DNA of 64,000 bases, taken from Betaproteobacteria bacterium HGW-Betaproteobacteria-16 (GTDB taxonomy: Bacteria > Pseudomonadota > Gammaproteobacteria > Burkholderiales > Burkholderiaceae_C). The notes beneath the pieces are model-generated. The model was given only the letters and a program-made list of their open reading frames with translations, did not search any database and was not told where the DNA came from. Made by a program: the position numbers and the translations under genes. This document shows positions 51,500 through 62,071 of this stretch, piece after piece. Numbering within the stretch: the stretch's first letter is position 1; every line of letters begins with the position of its first letter. The stretch is from contig PHCQ01000010.1 of NCBI GenBank assembly GCA_002840835.1, positions 1-64,000 on the forward strand, read 5' to 3'.

Positions 51500-52681
51500 T
51501 TATCCGAGCACCGTCTGAGCGACGATGTTGCGCTGCACTTCGTTGCTGCCGCCGTAGATGGTGGTCTTGCGCATGTTGAAGTAGGTGGACGCGAGCGGCG
51601 CGTTGGCCACTTCGCCGCCAGGAAAGTCGCCTTGCCAGCCGGCCTCCATGGCCTCTTCAATGAAGGGCAGGCTGTATGGGCCGGCGGCGAGCATCATGAG
51701 TTCGCTGTAGCGCTGCTGGATTTCGCTGCCCTTGATCTTGAGCAGGCCGGCGATGTCGAGCGAGTTCTTGCCCGATTTTTCGGCCGACAGCACACGCAGC
51801 ACCAGCATCTCCAGCGCCACCACGTCCACCTCGAGCAATGCGATCTGGTCCCGGAAGCGAACGTCGTCCCACACGCCTTCGGTCTTGGCAATGCGCTTGA
51901 GCCGCTCCAGCTCGCGTTTGGCCCGGTTCACGTCGGCAATGTTGGTGCGCTCGTGGCTGAGCAGGTGCTTGGCGTAGGTCCAGCCCTTGTTCTCTTCGCC
52001 AATCAGGTTCTCGGCGGGCACTTCCACGTTGTCGAACCACACCTCGTTGACCTCGCACTCGCCATCCAGCAGCTTGATGGGGCGCACCGAGACGCCGGGC
52101 GACTTCATGTCGATCAGCAGAAAGGAAATGCCGGTCTGTGGTTTGCCTTCGGTGCTGGTGCGCACCAGGCAGAAGATCCACTCCCCGTACTGGCCCAGTG
52201 TGGTCCAGGTTTTCTGGCCGTTGACGATGTATTTGTCGCCCTGGCGCTCGGCGCGGCATTTCACCGAAGCGAGGTCGGAACCCGAGCCGGGTTCGCTGTA
52301 ACCTTGGCTCCACCAGACTTCACCGCTGGCGATGCCGGGCAGGAAGCGCTCCTGTTGTTCCTTGTTGCCAAAGGCCATGATGACGGGCGCCACCATCACG
52401 GGGCCAAAAGGCACCACGCGCGGCGCACCGGCGAGGGCGCATTCTTCCTCGAACAGGTGCTTCTGCACCGCGTTCCAGCCCGGGCCACCGAATTCCTTGG
52501 GCCAGCCCCAACCCAGCCAGCCCTTCTTGCCCAGAATCTTCGCCCAACCCTGCAAGTCGTCGCGCGTCAGGCGCAGCGCGTTGTGGACCTTGTGGGCGGT
52601 CTCGGCTGGCAGGTTGGCCTTGACCCAGCCGCGGATCTCTTCGCGAAACGCCTGTTCTTCCGGCGTGAATGCCAAATCCAT
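51500..52681 (-). CDS. Acyl-CoA dehydrogenase, PimC-like large subunit
   Basis: A 393-residue FAD enzyme. It has SQGYSEPGSGSDLASVKC (flavin contacts), KYIVNGQKTWTTLGQYG, SHERTNIADVNRAKRELERL and the C-terminal FNMRKTTIYGGSNEVQRNIV, which is the FAD-binding end. It would oxidise an acyl-CoA at C2-C3 and pass electrons to ETF. It precedes the PimD-like gene with 35 bases between them, so they are probably one transcript. Confidence 0.85.
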   Translation of the reverse strand: MDLAFTPEEQAFREEIRGWVKANLPAETAHKVHNALRLTRDDLQGWAKILGKKGWLGWGWPKEFGGPGWNAVQKHLFEEECALAGAPRVVPFGPVMVAPVIMAFGNKEQQERFLPGIASGEVWWSQGYSEPGSGSDLASVKCRAERQGDKYIVNGQKTWTTLGQYGEWIFCLVRTSTEGKPQTGISFLLIDMKSPGVSVRPIKLLDGECEVNEVWFDNVEVPAENLIGEENKGWTYAKHLLSHERTNIADVNRAKRELERLKRIAKTEGVWDDVRFRDQIALLEVDVVALEMLVLRVLSAEKSGKNSLDIAGLLKIKGSEIQQRYSELMMLAAGPYSLPFIEEAMEAGWQGDFPGGEVANAPLASTYFNMRKTTIYGGSNEVQRNIVAQTVLG

Positions 52682-52759
52682 GGGATGTCTCCTGGTGGCC
52701 GCTACGTGCAGGTAGCGACATATTGAACAACACCCTGCAGTTTGGCACGACCGTTCGTT

Positions 52760-53497
52760 TTATTCCTGTCCGGGCTGTGACAAGCCCAGTTGTTCGTGCA
52801 GGTTCTTCATCTGGTCTTGCAGTGTCGCCACCGTGTCTTCCAGCTGGGCCAGCCTTCGCGTGAGCGCGATCACGTCGTCCTCCGTGGCCGATGCCCCCGA
52901 ACCGGCGAATGGGCCCGGCGTGAGCAGCGCTGGGTCCACCGGACCACAGAGCAGGTGGGCCCAACGCTGTTCCCGGGCACCTGGGGCTCTAGGCAACTTC
53001 ACGACCAGAGGGCCACCTTTTTCGTCTGTGCGGTCCTGCATCTCTTCGAGGAATCCGTCCACCGAAGCAATGTCCAGGAATTTGTACCAACGCTCGGTGT
53101 TCAGCCGCAATTCGCCCGCCGTCTGAGGCCCACGCAACATCAGCATGCCCAGCAGCACGGCAGACTGCTCCGGCACGGCGACCGCGCGCATGAAGTTGTG
53201 TTCAAAGCGGGTGACGCGGCTGCCACTGCTTTCCAGCACCAGGTGAACGGCACGCAGTCCGTCCAGGGCCTCCAGCACGTGCGCTTCGGCCAATTGCATC
53301 ACCGGGTCCCGGCTCGACTTCTGGTTGCAGCCCGTGACCAAGGTGTTGAGCGTCAGCGGGTAGCTGTCGGGCACCGTGCGGGCTTTTTCCATCAAGGTGC
53401 CCAGGGTCCGCGCTTCTGCGGCAGACAAGGGGCGCTGTCGAAAGTCGTGTCCCCTGGGGCGAGACGTTGTATTGAGGGTGTTGGGGTCTGAGGTCAT
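52760..53497 (-). CDS. yceH: YceH-family (DUF480) protein
   Basis: A 245-residue DUF480 protein of two winged-helix-like halves: [20 protein letters not shown] and [20 protein letters not shown]. The C-terminus has an extra coiled coil (about 210-240, [20 protein letters not shown]). Family function is unknown; nucleic acid binding is suggested by the fold. Start 53497 is followed by the conserved region and is divergent from purN 15 bases away. Confidence 0.88.
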   Translation of the reverse strand: MTSDPNTLNTTSRPRGHDFRQRPLSAAEARTLGTLMEKARTVPDSYPLTLNTLVTGCNQKSSRDPVMQLAEAHVLEALDGLRAVHLVLESSGSRVTRFEHNFMRAVAVPEQSAVLLGMLMLRGPQTAGELRLNTERWYKFLDIASVDGFLEEMQDRTDEKGGPLVVKLPRAPGAREQRWAHLLCGPVDPALLTPGPFAGSGASATEDDVIALTRRLAQLEDTVATLQDQMKNLHEQLGLSQPGQE

Positions 53498-53511
53498 TAC
53501 ACTTCCCGGCC

Positions 53512-54102
53512 ATGTCTGGCGTGAATAAAAACATTGTGATTCTGATCTCTGGCGGCGGCTCCAACATGGCCGCCATCGTGCAGGCGTCCCGTGAGCGGCA
53601 ATGGCAGGCACGCTTTGGCGCCAAGGTGGCGGCGGTGTTCAGCAACAAAACCACCGCCCAGGGATTGGTCTGGGCCGCCGGCGAAGGCATTCCAACGGGG
53701 GTCGTCGATCATCGCCAGTTTGCGCAGCGCGAGGCGTTTGACGCAGCCCTGATGGGCCAGATTGACGCGCACACCCCGACGCTGGTGGTGCTTGCGGGGT
53801 TCATGCGCATTCTGACGCCTGGGTTCGTTCAGCACTATGAAAATCGGCTGATCAACATCCACCCCAGCCTGCTGCCGGCCTTCACGGGGTTGAACACCCA
53901 CCAGCGCGCCATCGACATGGGTTGCCGTTTCGCAGGCGCCACCGTGCACCGCGTCACCAGCGAACTCGATCATGGCGCCATCCTCGACCAGGCCGTGGTG
54001 CCCGTGCTGCCGGGTGACACGGCAGAGGTGCTGGCCGCGCGGGTGCTGACGCAGGAACACATCATGTATCCGCGAGCGGTGGAGCGGCTGCTGGTTGCCT
54101 AG
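53512..54102 (+). CDS. purN: Phosphoribosylglycinamide formyltransferase
   Basis: Transfers formyl from 10-formyl-THF to GAR in purine synthesis. The 196-residue length is usual. The P-loop-like [11 protein letters not shown] and the active-site triad Asn115, His117 and Asp153 ([19 protein letters not shown]) are present. The stop codon's last base is also the first base of a 162-bp inverted-repeat element. Confidence 0.96.
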   Translation: MSGVNKNIVILISGGGSNMAAIVQASRERQWQARFGAKVAAVFSNKTTAQGLVWAAGEGIPTGVVDHRQFAQREAFDAALMGQIDAHTPTLVVLAGFMRILTPGFVQHYENRLINIHPSLLPAFTGLNTHQRAIDMGCRFAGATVHRVTSELDHGAILDQAVVPVLPGDTAEVLAARVLTQEHIMYPRAVERLLVA

Positions 54103-54263
54103 TGTGCTGTCCCGCAAATAACTTGCATATGAAACCGTGCCTTCACACCCATGGCTGCGTTACAAATCCTCACGATAGCACCGGCTATCGCTGCGGTTTG
54201 CGCCTTGCCCTGGGCGCGAATCCATCGGTTTCATTTCATGCAACTATTTCCGGGACAGCACAC
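54102..54263 (+). repeat. MITE-like element (element B) abutting purN
   Basis: Terminal inverted repeats GTGTGCTGTCCCG (54102-54114) and its complement (54251-54263) are perfect for 13 bases and continue imperfectly for about 20 more (AAATA, TTGCAT, GAAACC). The core at 54158-54208 has the arm CGTTACAAATCCTC, the hairpin CGATAGC-ACC-GGCTATCG and CTGCGGTTTGCGCCTTGC. It matches the core of element A at 16745-16794 apart from the hairpin bases. No coding capacity. Confidence 0.75.
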
Positions 54264-54296
54264 CAGATGGGCGCTGTGCTCAACCCATTCGCACTT

Positions 54297-54323
54297 GAAG
54301 AAAACGGTTTGATCAGGCCCTGA

Positions 54324-54329
<6 letters not shown>
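54297..54329 (-). terminator. Terminator overlapping the prfC stop
   Basis: On the minus strand GTTTGATCAGG pairs with CCTGATCAAAC (54307-54329), followed by CGTTTTCTTC. The prfC stop codon TGA lies in the first arm, so translation termination and transcript ending are within a few bases. Confidence 0.65.
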
Positions 54330-55943
<1,614 letters not shown>

Positions 55944-55998
55944 AGCCTTCTATTATCCTGCGCCACCCGAAGCGGCGGAATGCCCAGGCAGCGACCGG

Positions 55999-56098
55999 AG
56001 CGCGATGTCGCATTCCAGGGATGCCGTGGAACTGGCTTCGCTCGGCCACTGGCATCGTCCCCCTGGGGGGGAAGACGCGAAGCGGCGCAGGGGGGCGA
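55999..56098 (+). repeat. GC-rich palindromic intergenic repeat, copy 4
   Basis: Begins GAGCGCGATGTCGCATTCC, has the imperfect hairpin GGCTTCGCTCGGCC, then CGTCCCCCTGGGGGGG and GACGCGAAGCGGCGCAGGGG. It occupies the divergent prfC/methyltransferase gap. Confidence 0.7.
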
Positions 56099-56107
56099 CA
56101 ATACTGT

Positions 56108-57376
56108 ATGCACCCCAAAGCCCTGATAGACGAGTCCGCGACCCTGATTGAGCAGGTCTTCAAGTTCGAACACCCCGCCGATGCGGTGGTTTCCCGCCAC
56201 TTCCGCGAGCACCGGTCGCTGGGCCCCCGCGAGCGGGCCACACTGTCCGATACGGTGTTTGCCATCCTGCGTGAGCGCCTGAAGTTGGAGTGGCTGGCGC
56301 GCTCGGGCAGCGGCTCCAAGTGGCGCAGACTGGCGATCCTGGCCTTCCCCGGCGATCGGGATTTCCTCAAGAGCGCGCTCACCGACGCAGAAAAGGCCTG
56401 GCTGGACGCCTCCCTGGCCGTGACCGATGCCGACCTGCTGGCGCCCCACCGCCACAACCTGCCCGAATGGCTGGCGCTGGCCTTGCGTGACCAGGTGGGA
56501 GCTGAATTCGACGAACTGGCACAGAGTCTGAATCGGCCAGCGCCCTTGGACTTGCGTGTCAATGTGTTGAAAAAGAAGCGCGAGGCTGTGCTCGCCGAAC
56601 TCAGGCAGGCCGGTCTGGTGTGTGAACCCACGCCTTTTTCGCCTTTGGGCATTCGCCTGCAGGGCAAGCCTTCTCTCAGCAAGGTGCCCGCGTTTGTCCA
56701 GGGTGAGGTGGAGGTTCAGGACGAAGGCTCGCAGTTGCTGGCTTTGTTGCTGGATGCCAAGCGTGGCGAAATGGTGGTTGATTTCTGTGCAGGCGCCGGT
56801 GGCAAAACGCTGGCGATCGGTGCGGCCATGCGCAACAGCGGCCGGCTCTACGCCATGGATACCTCGGGGCATCGGCTCGATGCCCTCAAACCCCGCCTGG
56901 CCCGCAGCGGACTCTCCAACGTGCACCCGCTCGCCATCGCGCACGAGCGAGACGACCGCATCAAGCGCCTGGCCGGCAAGATCGATCGGGTGCTGGTGGA
57001 CGCGCCGTGCTCCGGCCTGGGCACCCTGCGCCGCAACCCGGACCTGAAATGGCGCCAGACCCCGGAGACGGTGGCCGCACAAGCCCGGTTGCAGACGGCG
57101 ATTCTGAACAGCGCGGCGCGTTTGCTCAAGCCGGGTGGTCGGCTGGTGTACGCCACTTGCAGCCTGCTTCAAGCAGAGAATGAAGCCGTGTGTGAGGCGT
57201 TTGGGGCATCCCATGCCGACTTTGAACCGATGCCAGTGGTCGGATTGCTGGAGGCCCTTCGCGTGCCTGGCGCCGACACGCTTTGTTCAGGCGAGCAGCG
57301 GCAGTGGTTGCGCCTGTGGCCTCATCGCCAGGGAACGGACGGCTTTTTTGCTGCCGTCTGGCAGAAAAAGGCTTGA
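56108..57376 (+). CDS. RsmB/NOP-family 16S rRNA m5C methyltransferase
   Basis: A 422-residue SAM-dependent RNA methyltransferase. The SAM loop is VVDFCAGAGGKTLAIG, the catalytic motif VDAPCSGLGTLRRNPDLKW holds one Cys, and RLVYATCSLLQAEN holds the nucleophile Cys. The N-terminal NusB-like helices precede it (EHRSLGPRERATLSDTVFAI). RsmB methylates C967 of 16S rRNA; the exact target here is not proved. The ATG at 56108 (MHPKALIDES) lies ten bases after a repeat copy. Confidence 0.9.
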   Translation: MHPKALIDESATLIEQVFKFEHPADAVVSRHFREHRSLGPRERATLSDTVFAILRERLKLEWLARSGSGSKWRRLAILAFPGDRDFLKSALTDAEKAWLDASLAVTDADLLAPHRHNLPEWLALALRDQVGAEFDELAQSLNRPAPLDLRVNVLKKKREAVLAELRQAGLVCEPTPFSPLGIRLQGKPSLSKVPAFVQGEVEVQDEGSQLLALLLDAKRGEMVVDFCAGAGGKTLAIGAAMRNSGRLYAMDTSGHRLDALKPRLARSGLSNVHPLAIAHERDDRIKRLAGKIDRVLVDAPCSGLGTLRRNPDLKWRQTPETVAAQARLQTAILNSAARLLKPGGRLVYATCSLLQAENEAVCEAFGASHADFEPMPVVGLLEALRVPGADTLCSGEQRQWLRLWPHRQGTDGFFAAVWQKKA

Positions 57377-57418
57377 AAAACGGTCAAAACACCTGATCTG
57401 GATCAGTAATTTCCACAT

Positions 57419-57467
57419 CAGGCCCTGCTTTCTGGCCCAACTGTAGTTGGTGATTTGGGGCAGGCCT
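57419..57467 (+). other. Stem-loop in the desaturase leader
   Basis: AGGCCCTGC pairs with GGGGCAGGCCT across a loop containing a second small hairpin (CCAACTGTAGTTGG). The long gap before the desaturase (57377-57553) otherwise shows no gene. It may be a terminator of the methyltransferase gene or a leader element. Confidence 0.4.
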
Positions 57468-57553
57468 CGTAAAATCGCAGGTTATCAAGCCCATTCAGTC
57501 GGGCGGGTGAACTGATGCCTATCGCCACCTAAGGGCGACTCTCAAGGATTTCA

Positions 57554-58777
57554 ATGAATGCATTCGATACCGCGATCCCTGCTTTGTGGACCGGTTTGAT
57601 CCAGTTTCTGGATCAGGGCCTGACCGGCGCGAGCTGGTGGCAGGCCATTCTCGTGGCGCTGCTTCTGGCGCACGTGACCATTGCCAGCGTCACCATTTAC
57701 CTGCACCGCCACTCGGCCCATCGCTCCCTGGATTTGCATCCCATCGCTTCGCACTTCTTTCGTTTCTGGCTCTGGCTGACCACCGGCATGGTCACCAAGG
57801 AATGGACGGCCATCCACCGCAAGCACCACGCCAAGTGCGAGCACGAGGGCGACCCCCACAGCCCGGTGGTGTTCGGCATCAAGAAAGTGTTTTTTGAGGG
57901 CAGCGAGCTGTACCGCAGCGAGGCCAAGAACCAGGAAACCCTGGAGCGCTACGGCCACAACACACCAGACGACTGGATCGAACGCAACCTGTACACCGGT
58001 CGTTCCAAGCTGGGCGTCAGCCTGATGCTTATCATCAACGTCATGCTGTTTGGTGCACTCGGCCTGACGGTCTGGGCCATTCAGATGATCTGGATCCCCG
58101 TCACGGCCGCCGGCATCATCAACGGCATTGGGCACTGGTGGGGCTATCGCAACTTCGAGGCAGCAGATGCCAGCACCAACGTGTCGCCCTGGGGCATCCT
58201 CATTGGCGGTGAAGAGTTGCACAACAACCACCACACCTACCCCACCTCAGCCAAGCTGTCAGTGAAGCCTTACGAATTCGACATCGGCTGGATGTACATC
58301 ACCATCCTGAAGTCGGTGGGACTGGCCACGGTCAAGAAGCTGCCGCCCAAGATGGCATTTGGCGACGTGAAGCCGGTGGCCGACGAGAAAACACTCGAAG
58401 CCATCATCGCCAATCGCTACGAGGTGATGGCTGGCTATGCGCGTGAAATGCGTGTGGCCTGCAAGCGCGAAATTGCCGCGTTGCAATCCCGTCGGGGCGA
58501 TGCTTCGGCGCTGCAGGTCGCTGGCCGTTGGCTGCATCGCGACGAAGACAAGGTGCCAGCCGCGGTGAAACCGCAACTGGCCCAGGCCCGTGCAGAGCAC
58601 CCGGTGCTCGACAAAATGATCACCATGCGCGAAGAGCTTCGCGCCCTGTGGTCCAGCACAAACGCCACCCGCGAGCAACTGGCGGCTGATCTGCAGGCCT
58701 GGTGCCGCAGGGCAGAAGAGAGTGGCATCGTTGCCTTGCGCGATTTCTCCATCCAGCTTCGCTCTGCGCGCGCCTGA
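57554..58777 (+). CDS. Membrane fatty-acid (acyl-CoA) desaturase
   Basis: A 407-residue delta-9-type desaturase. The three His boxes are HRHSAH (51-56), HRKHH (88-92) and HNNHH (223-227), binding the di-iron centre at the membrane surface. Four helices (for example AILVALLLAHVTIASVTIYL and LMLIINVMLFGALGLTVWAI) hold them. The last 130 residues form a soluble helical extension that is longer than in minimal desaturases. It introduces double bases in membrane lipids to adjust fluidity. A terminator follows. Confidence 0.93.
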   Translation: MNAFDTAIPALWTGLIQFLDQGLTGASWWQAILVALLLAHVTIASVTIYLHRHSAHRSLDLHPIASHFFRFWLWLTTGMVTKEWTAIHRKHHAKCEHEGDPHSPVVFGIKKVFFEGSELYRSEAKNQETLERYGHNTPDDWIERNLYTGRSKLGVSLMLIINVMLFGALGLTVWAIQMIWIPVTAAGIINGIGHWWGYRNFEAADASTNVSPWGILIGGEELHNNHHTYPTSAKLSVKPYEFDIGWMYITILKSVGLATVKKLPPKMAFGDVKPVADEKTLEAIIANRYEVMAGYAREMRVACKREIAALQSRRGDASALQVAGRWLHRDEDKVPAAVKPQLAQARAEHPVLDKMITMREELRALWSSTNATREQLAADLQAWCRRAEESGIVALRDFSIQLRSARA

Positions 58778-58812
58778 GTCCGAGTTTCGTAGGCGCCCTG
58801 CCTGCCAACCAG

Positions 58813-58840
58813 AAAAACCACCTTGCGAGGTGGTTTTTTT
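58813..58840 (+). terminator. Rho-independent terminator after the desaturase
   Basis: AAAACCACCTTGCGAGGTGGTTTTTTT at about 58813-58840, a 9-bp stem with a T-run, 35 bases after the desaturase stop. Confidence 0.9.
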
Positions 58841-59039
58841 GCGTCTGCATGGGTTGGGCATGGGCATCGTGTGCGCGCACAGACCCATTGGGGCACATGG
58901 CCGGATATGCGATATTTCGTCACGCCGAGCGAGGCGTGGTTTGCTCAGTCGGGTTGCAGCAGTCGGCGCATTGTTGGAAGCCCGCTGACTGACGCGCCTG
59001 GTCTCAAGACAGAGGCGTTCACATTGAAAGGGGAAAACG

Positions 59040-59390
59040 ATGTCGGCAGGCGACTGGAAAGACTTGTATGGCGCCGCCCTGGAGGGCGATCTGGCCCGCG
59101 TGCGATATCACCTCGCTGCTGGCGTGGATCCCAATTACCAGCATCCTGAAGTGATGTGCACGCCTCTGGTGGCCAGCCTGATTCATGGCCACGACGCGGT
59201 AGCGCAGCTTTTGCTGGATCACGGTGCAGATCCTCACTTGCGTTCGGATTTCGACGGGCTGACACCACTGCAGGCGGCAAAAAAACACGGGCGGTCAGCG
59301 CTGATGCGTTTGTTACTCGAACGTGGGGCCAGGGAAGAGGCCCGTCCGCCGTTCTGGCACCGTTGGCTGGCGGCGACCCATCTGATCTGA
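59040..59390 (+). CDS. Ankyrin-repeat protein
   Basis: A 116-residue protein of about three ankyrin repeats: DLYGAALEGDLARVRYHLAAG, TPLVASLIHGHDAVAQLLLD and TPLQAAKKHGRSALMRLLLE. No signal peptide or other domain. Short ankyrin proteins mediate protein contacts; the partner is unknown. The ATG follows AAAGGGGAAAACG. It ends just before a bidirectional terminator. Confidence 0.85.
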   Translation: MSAGDWKDLYGAALEGDLARVRYHLAAGVDPNYQHPEVMCTPLVASLIHGHDAVAQLLLDHGADPHLRSDFDGLTPLQAAKKHGRSALMRLLLERGAREEARPPFWHRWLAATHLI

Positions 59391-59417
59391 CCTGATCGAT
59401 CACTTTTTCAAAGGACG

Positions 59418-59450
59418 AAAAAAAGCCGCTGTGAAAACAGCGGCTTTTTT
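59418..59450. terminator. Bidirectional Rho-independent terminator
   Basis: AAAAAAAGCCGCTG, TGAAAA loop, CAGCGGCTTTTTT between the convergent ankyrin and rpmG genes. A T-run follows the stem on both strands. Confidence 0.9.
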
Positions 59451-59469
59451 CAGGAGAACCAGTGCCGAA

Positions 59470-59640
59470 TCACTTCAGCTTGATTTCCTTGTAGTCCACG
59501 TGCTTGCGTGCCTTGGGATCAAATTTCTTGATCAGCATCTTTTCAGGCGTGGTCTTCTTGTTCTTGGTGGTGGTGTAGAAGTGGCCGGTACCCGCAGTGG
59601 ATTCCAGCTTGATTTTTTCGCGTCCGCCTTTGGTTGCCAT
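59470..59640 (-). CDS. rpmG: 50S ribosomal protein L33
   Basis: A 56-residue L33 ([20 protein letters not shown] then [20 protein letters not shown]). There is no cysteine, so it is the zinc-independent C-minus form, as in E. coli. It follows rpmB by 12 bases on the same strand. Confidence 0.97.
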   Translation of the reverse strand: MATKGGREKIKLESTAGTGHFYTTTKNKKTTPEKMLIKKFDPKARKHVDYKEIKLK

Positions 59641-59652
59641 GGTGTGTGCTCC

Positions 59653-59886
59653 TTAAGCCTGGCCGCGTGCACGCAGGTCTGCGAGCACGGCATCGATGCC
59701 GTTTTTGTCGATCAGTCGCAGGGCGGCACCGGAGACGCGCAGACGCACCCAACGGTTTTCGCTCTCAACCCAGAAACGACGGTATTGCAGGTTCGGCAGG
59801 AACCGGCGCTTGGTTTTGTTGTTGGCGTGGGAAACGTTGTTTCCGACCATGGGCTTCTTGCCCGTTACGTCGCAGACGCGTGCCAT
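59653..59886 (-). CDS. rpmB: 50S ribosomal protein L28
   Basis: A 77-residue L28. It has the opening [20 protein letters not shown], the basic [18 protein letters not shown] segment and the end [18 protein letters not shown]. First gene of the rpmB-rpmG operon. It retains a single Cys in CDVTGK. Confidence 0.97.
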   Translation of the reverse strand: MARVCDVTGKKPMVGNNVSHANNKTKRRFLPNLQYRRFWVESENRWVRLRVSGAALRLIDKNGIDAVLADLRARGQA

Positions 59887-60077
59887 GAGGACACTCCGAT
59901 ATTGTCAAACGGCCGCCACCCGAGCGATGGGGGCCTCACCTCGCCAGAAAAAGGGTGGCGGTAACCCGAATTTGCAACGCACGGCCGAATGGGCCAAATC
60001 GCAGCAAAGCCGCACATTATAGCCCGATGCGGCAGATGTGGCTACCGCCAGTTAGCCCGCAGCAGCTAGGTCTCCGA

Positions 60078-60197
60078 AGCATGGTGACTCATTCAAGGGG
60101 CACCGCGGAACGGGCTTCGCCCGGCCGCAGGTGCCGCCCCCCTTCCAAGCCGAAGGCGCCAGGGGAGGGGGGACGCGCGCAGCGCGGCGGGGGGAGG
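60078..60197 (+). repeat. GC-rich palindromic intergenic repeat, copy 5
   Basis: Begins GAAGCATGGTGACTCATTC, has GGGCTTCGCCCGGCC, then GCCGCCCCCC, a longer CCTTCCAAGCCGAAGGCGCC insert and GACGCGCGCAGCGCGGCGGG. It ends directly at the trxB stop codon (60198). Confidence 0.7.
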
Positions 60198-61232
<1,035 letters not shown>

Positions 61233-61286
61233 TCAGGATTGTATGAAAGAGCGCCTTCCGCGCCGTTCGCAACAAGGAATACACGC

Positions 61287-61961
61287 ATGTCCATCCTGTC
61301 CAATCTGGATCTGATTCGCAGGGTTCCCCTGTTCTCGACCTTGACCCAGGCCCAGGCCGAGGCCGTCGCCGATTCGGTGGTCAAGCGCCGCTACAGGCGG
61401 GGCGAGTGCATTGTCGAGCAGGGCAAGAAGTCCAATTGTCTGGCCATCGTGCTCACCGGTCGTGCGCGCGTGGTGACGACAGACACGCGTGGTCGGGAGG
61501 TGATTCTGGCCACCATGAACCCGGGTGACTACATCGGCGAAATGAGTCTGATCGACAACCAGCCGCACTCGGCCACGGTGCGCGCGGAGGTGCAGACCGA
61601 TGTGCTGATCCTGGGCCGGGTGGAGTTCGCCCGCTGCCTGCCCGAGAACACCTCCATGGCCTACGCGGTGATGAAGGGGCTGGTGCAGCGCTTGCGCCAT
61701 GCCGATCGCAAGATCGAGTCGTTGGCGTTGATGGACGTGTACGGGCGCGTGGCGCGGGCCCTGCTGGAGTTTGCGCACCCCGGCAGCGACGGTTTGCTGA
61801 CGATTCGCGACCGTGTGTCCCGCCAGGACGTGGCCAAGATGATTGGTGCCTCCCGCGAAATGGTCAGTCGCGTCATGAAGGACCTGGAAGAGCGTGGCTT
61901 CATTGAAGTGCGCGAGGACGGCAGCACCGTGATCAAGGAACGTTTGAACTCGCTGGGCTGA
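61287..61961 (+). CDS. Crp/Fnr-family transcriptional regulator
   Basis: A 224-residue Crp-type regulator. The cyclic-nucleotide-binding beta-roll (about 15-130) has MNPGDYIGEMSLIDNQPHSA, a PBC-like segment with Gly-Glu but without the Arg-Ser pair seen in cAMP receptors. The C-terminal winged helix has VSRQDVAKMIGASREMVSRV. Whether it binds cAMP is uncertain. Start 61287 (MSILSNLDLIRR) is chosen; earlier codons are not conserved. No Fnr iron-sulfur cysteines are present. Confidence 0.88.
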   Translation: MSILSNLDLIRRVPLFSTLTQAQAEAVADSVVKRRYRRGECIVEQGKKSNCLAIVLTGRARVVTTDTRGREVILATMNPGDYIGEMSLIDNQPHSATVRAEVQTDVLILGRVEFARCLPENTSMAYAVMKGLVQRLRHADRKIESLALMDVYGRVARALLEFAHPGSDGLLTIRDRVSRQDVAKMIGASREMVSRVMKDLEERGFIEVREDGSTVIKERLNSLG

Positions 61962-62071
61962 GCGCGCACGCGCTTGGCGCGGCGCGGATTGACCTGGTCA
62001 GATCCCACCGTTTCGGGGCCAATAACCATTCTGCCTTGGGGTAAGCTTGCCTCTGGATTTTGACGAGGCTT

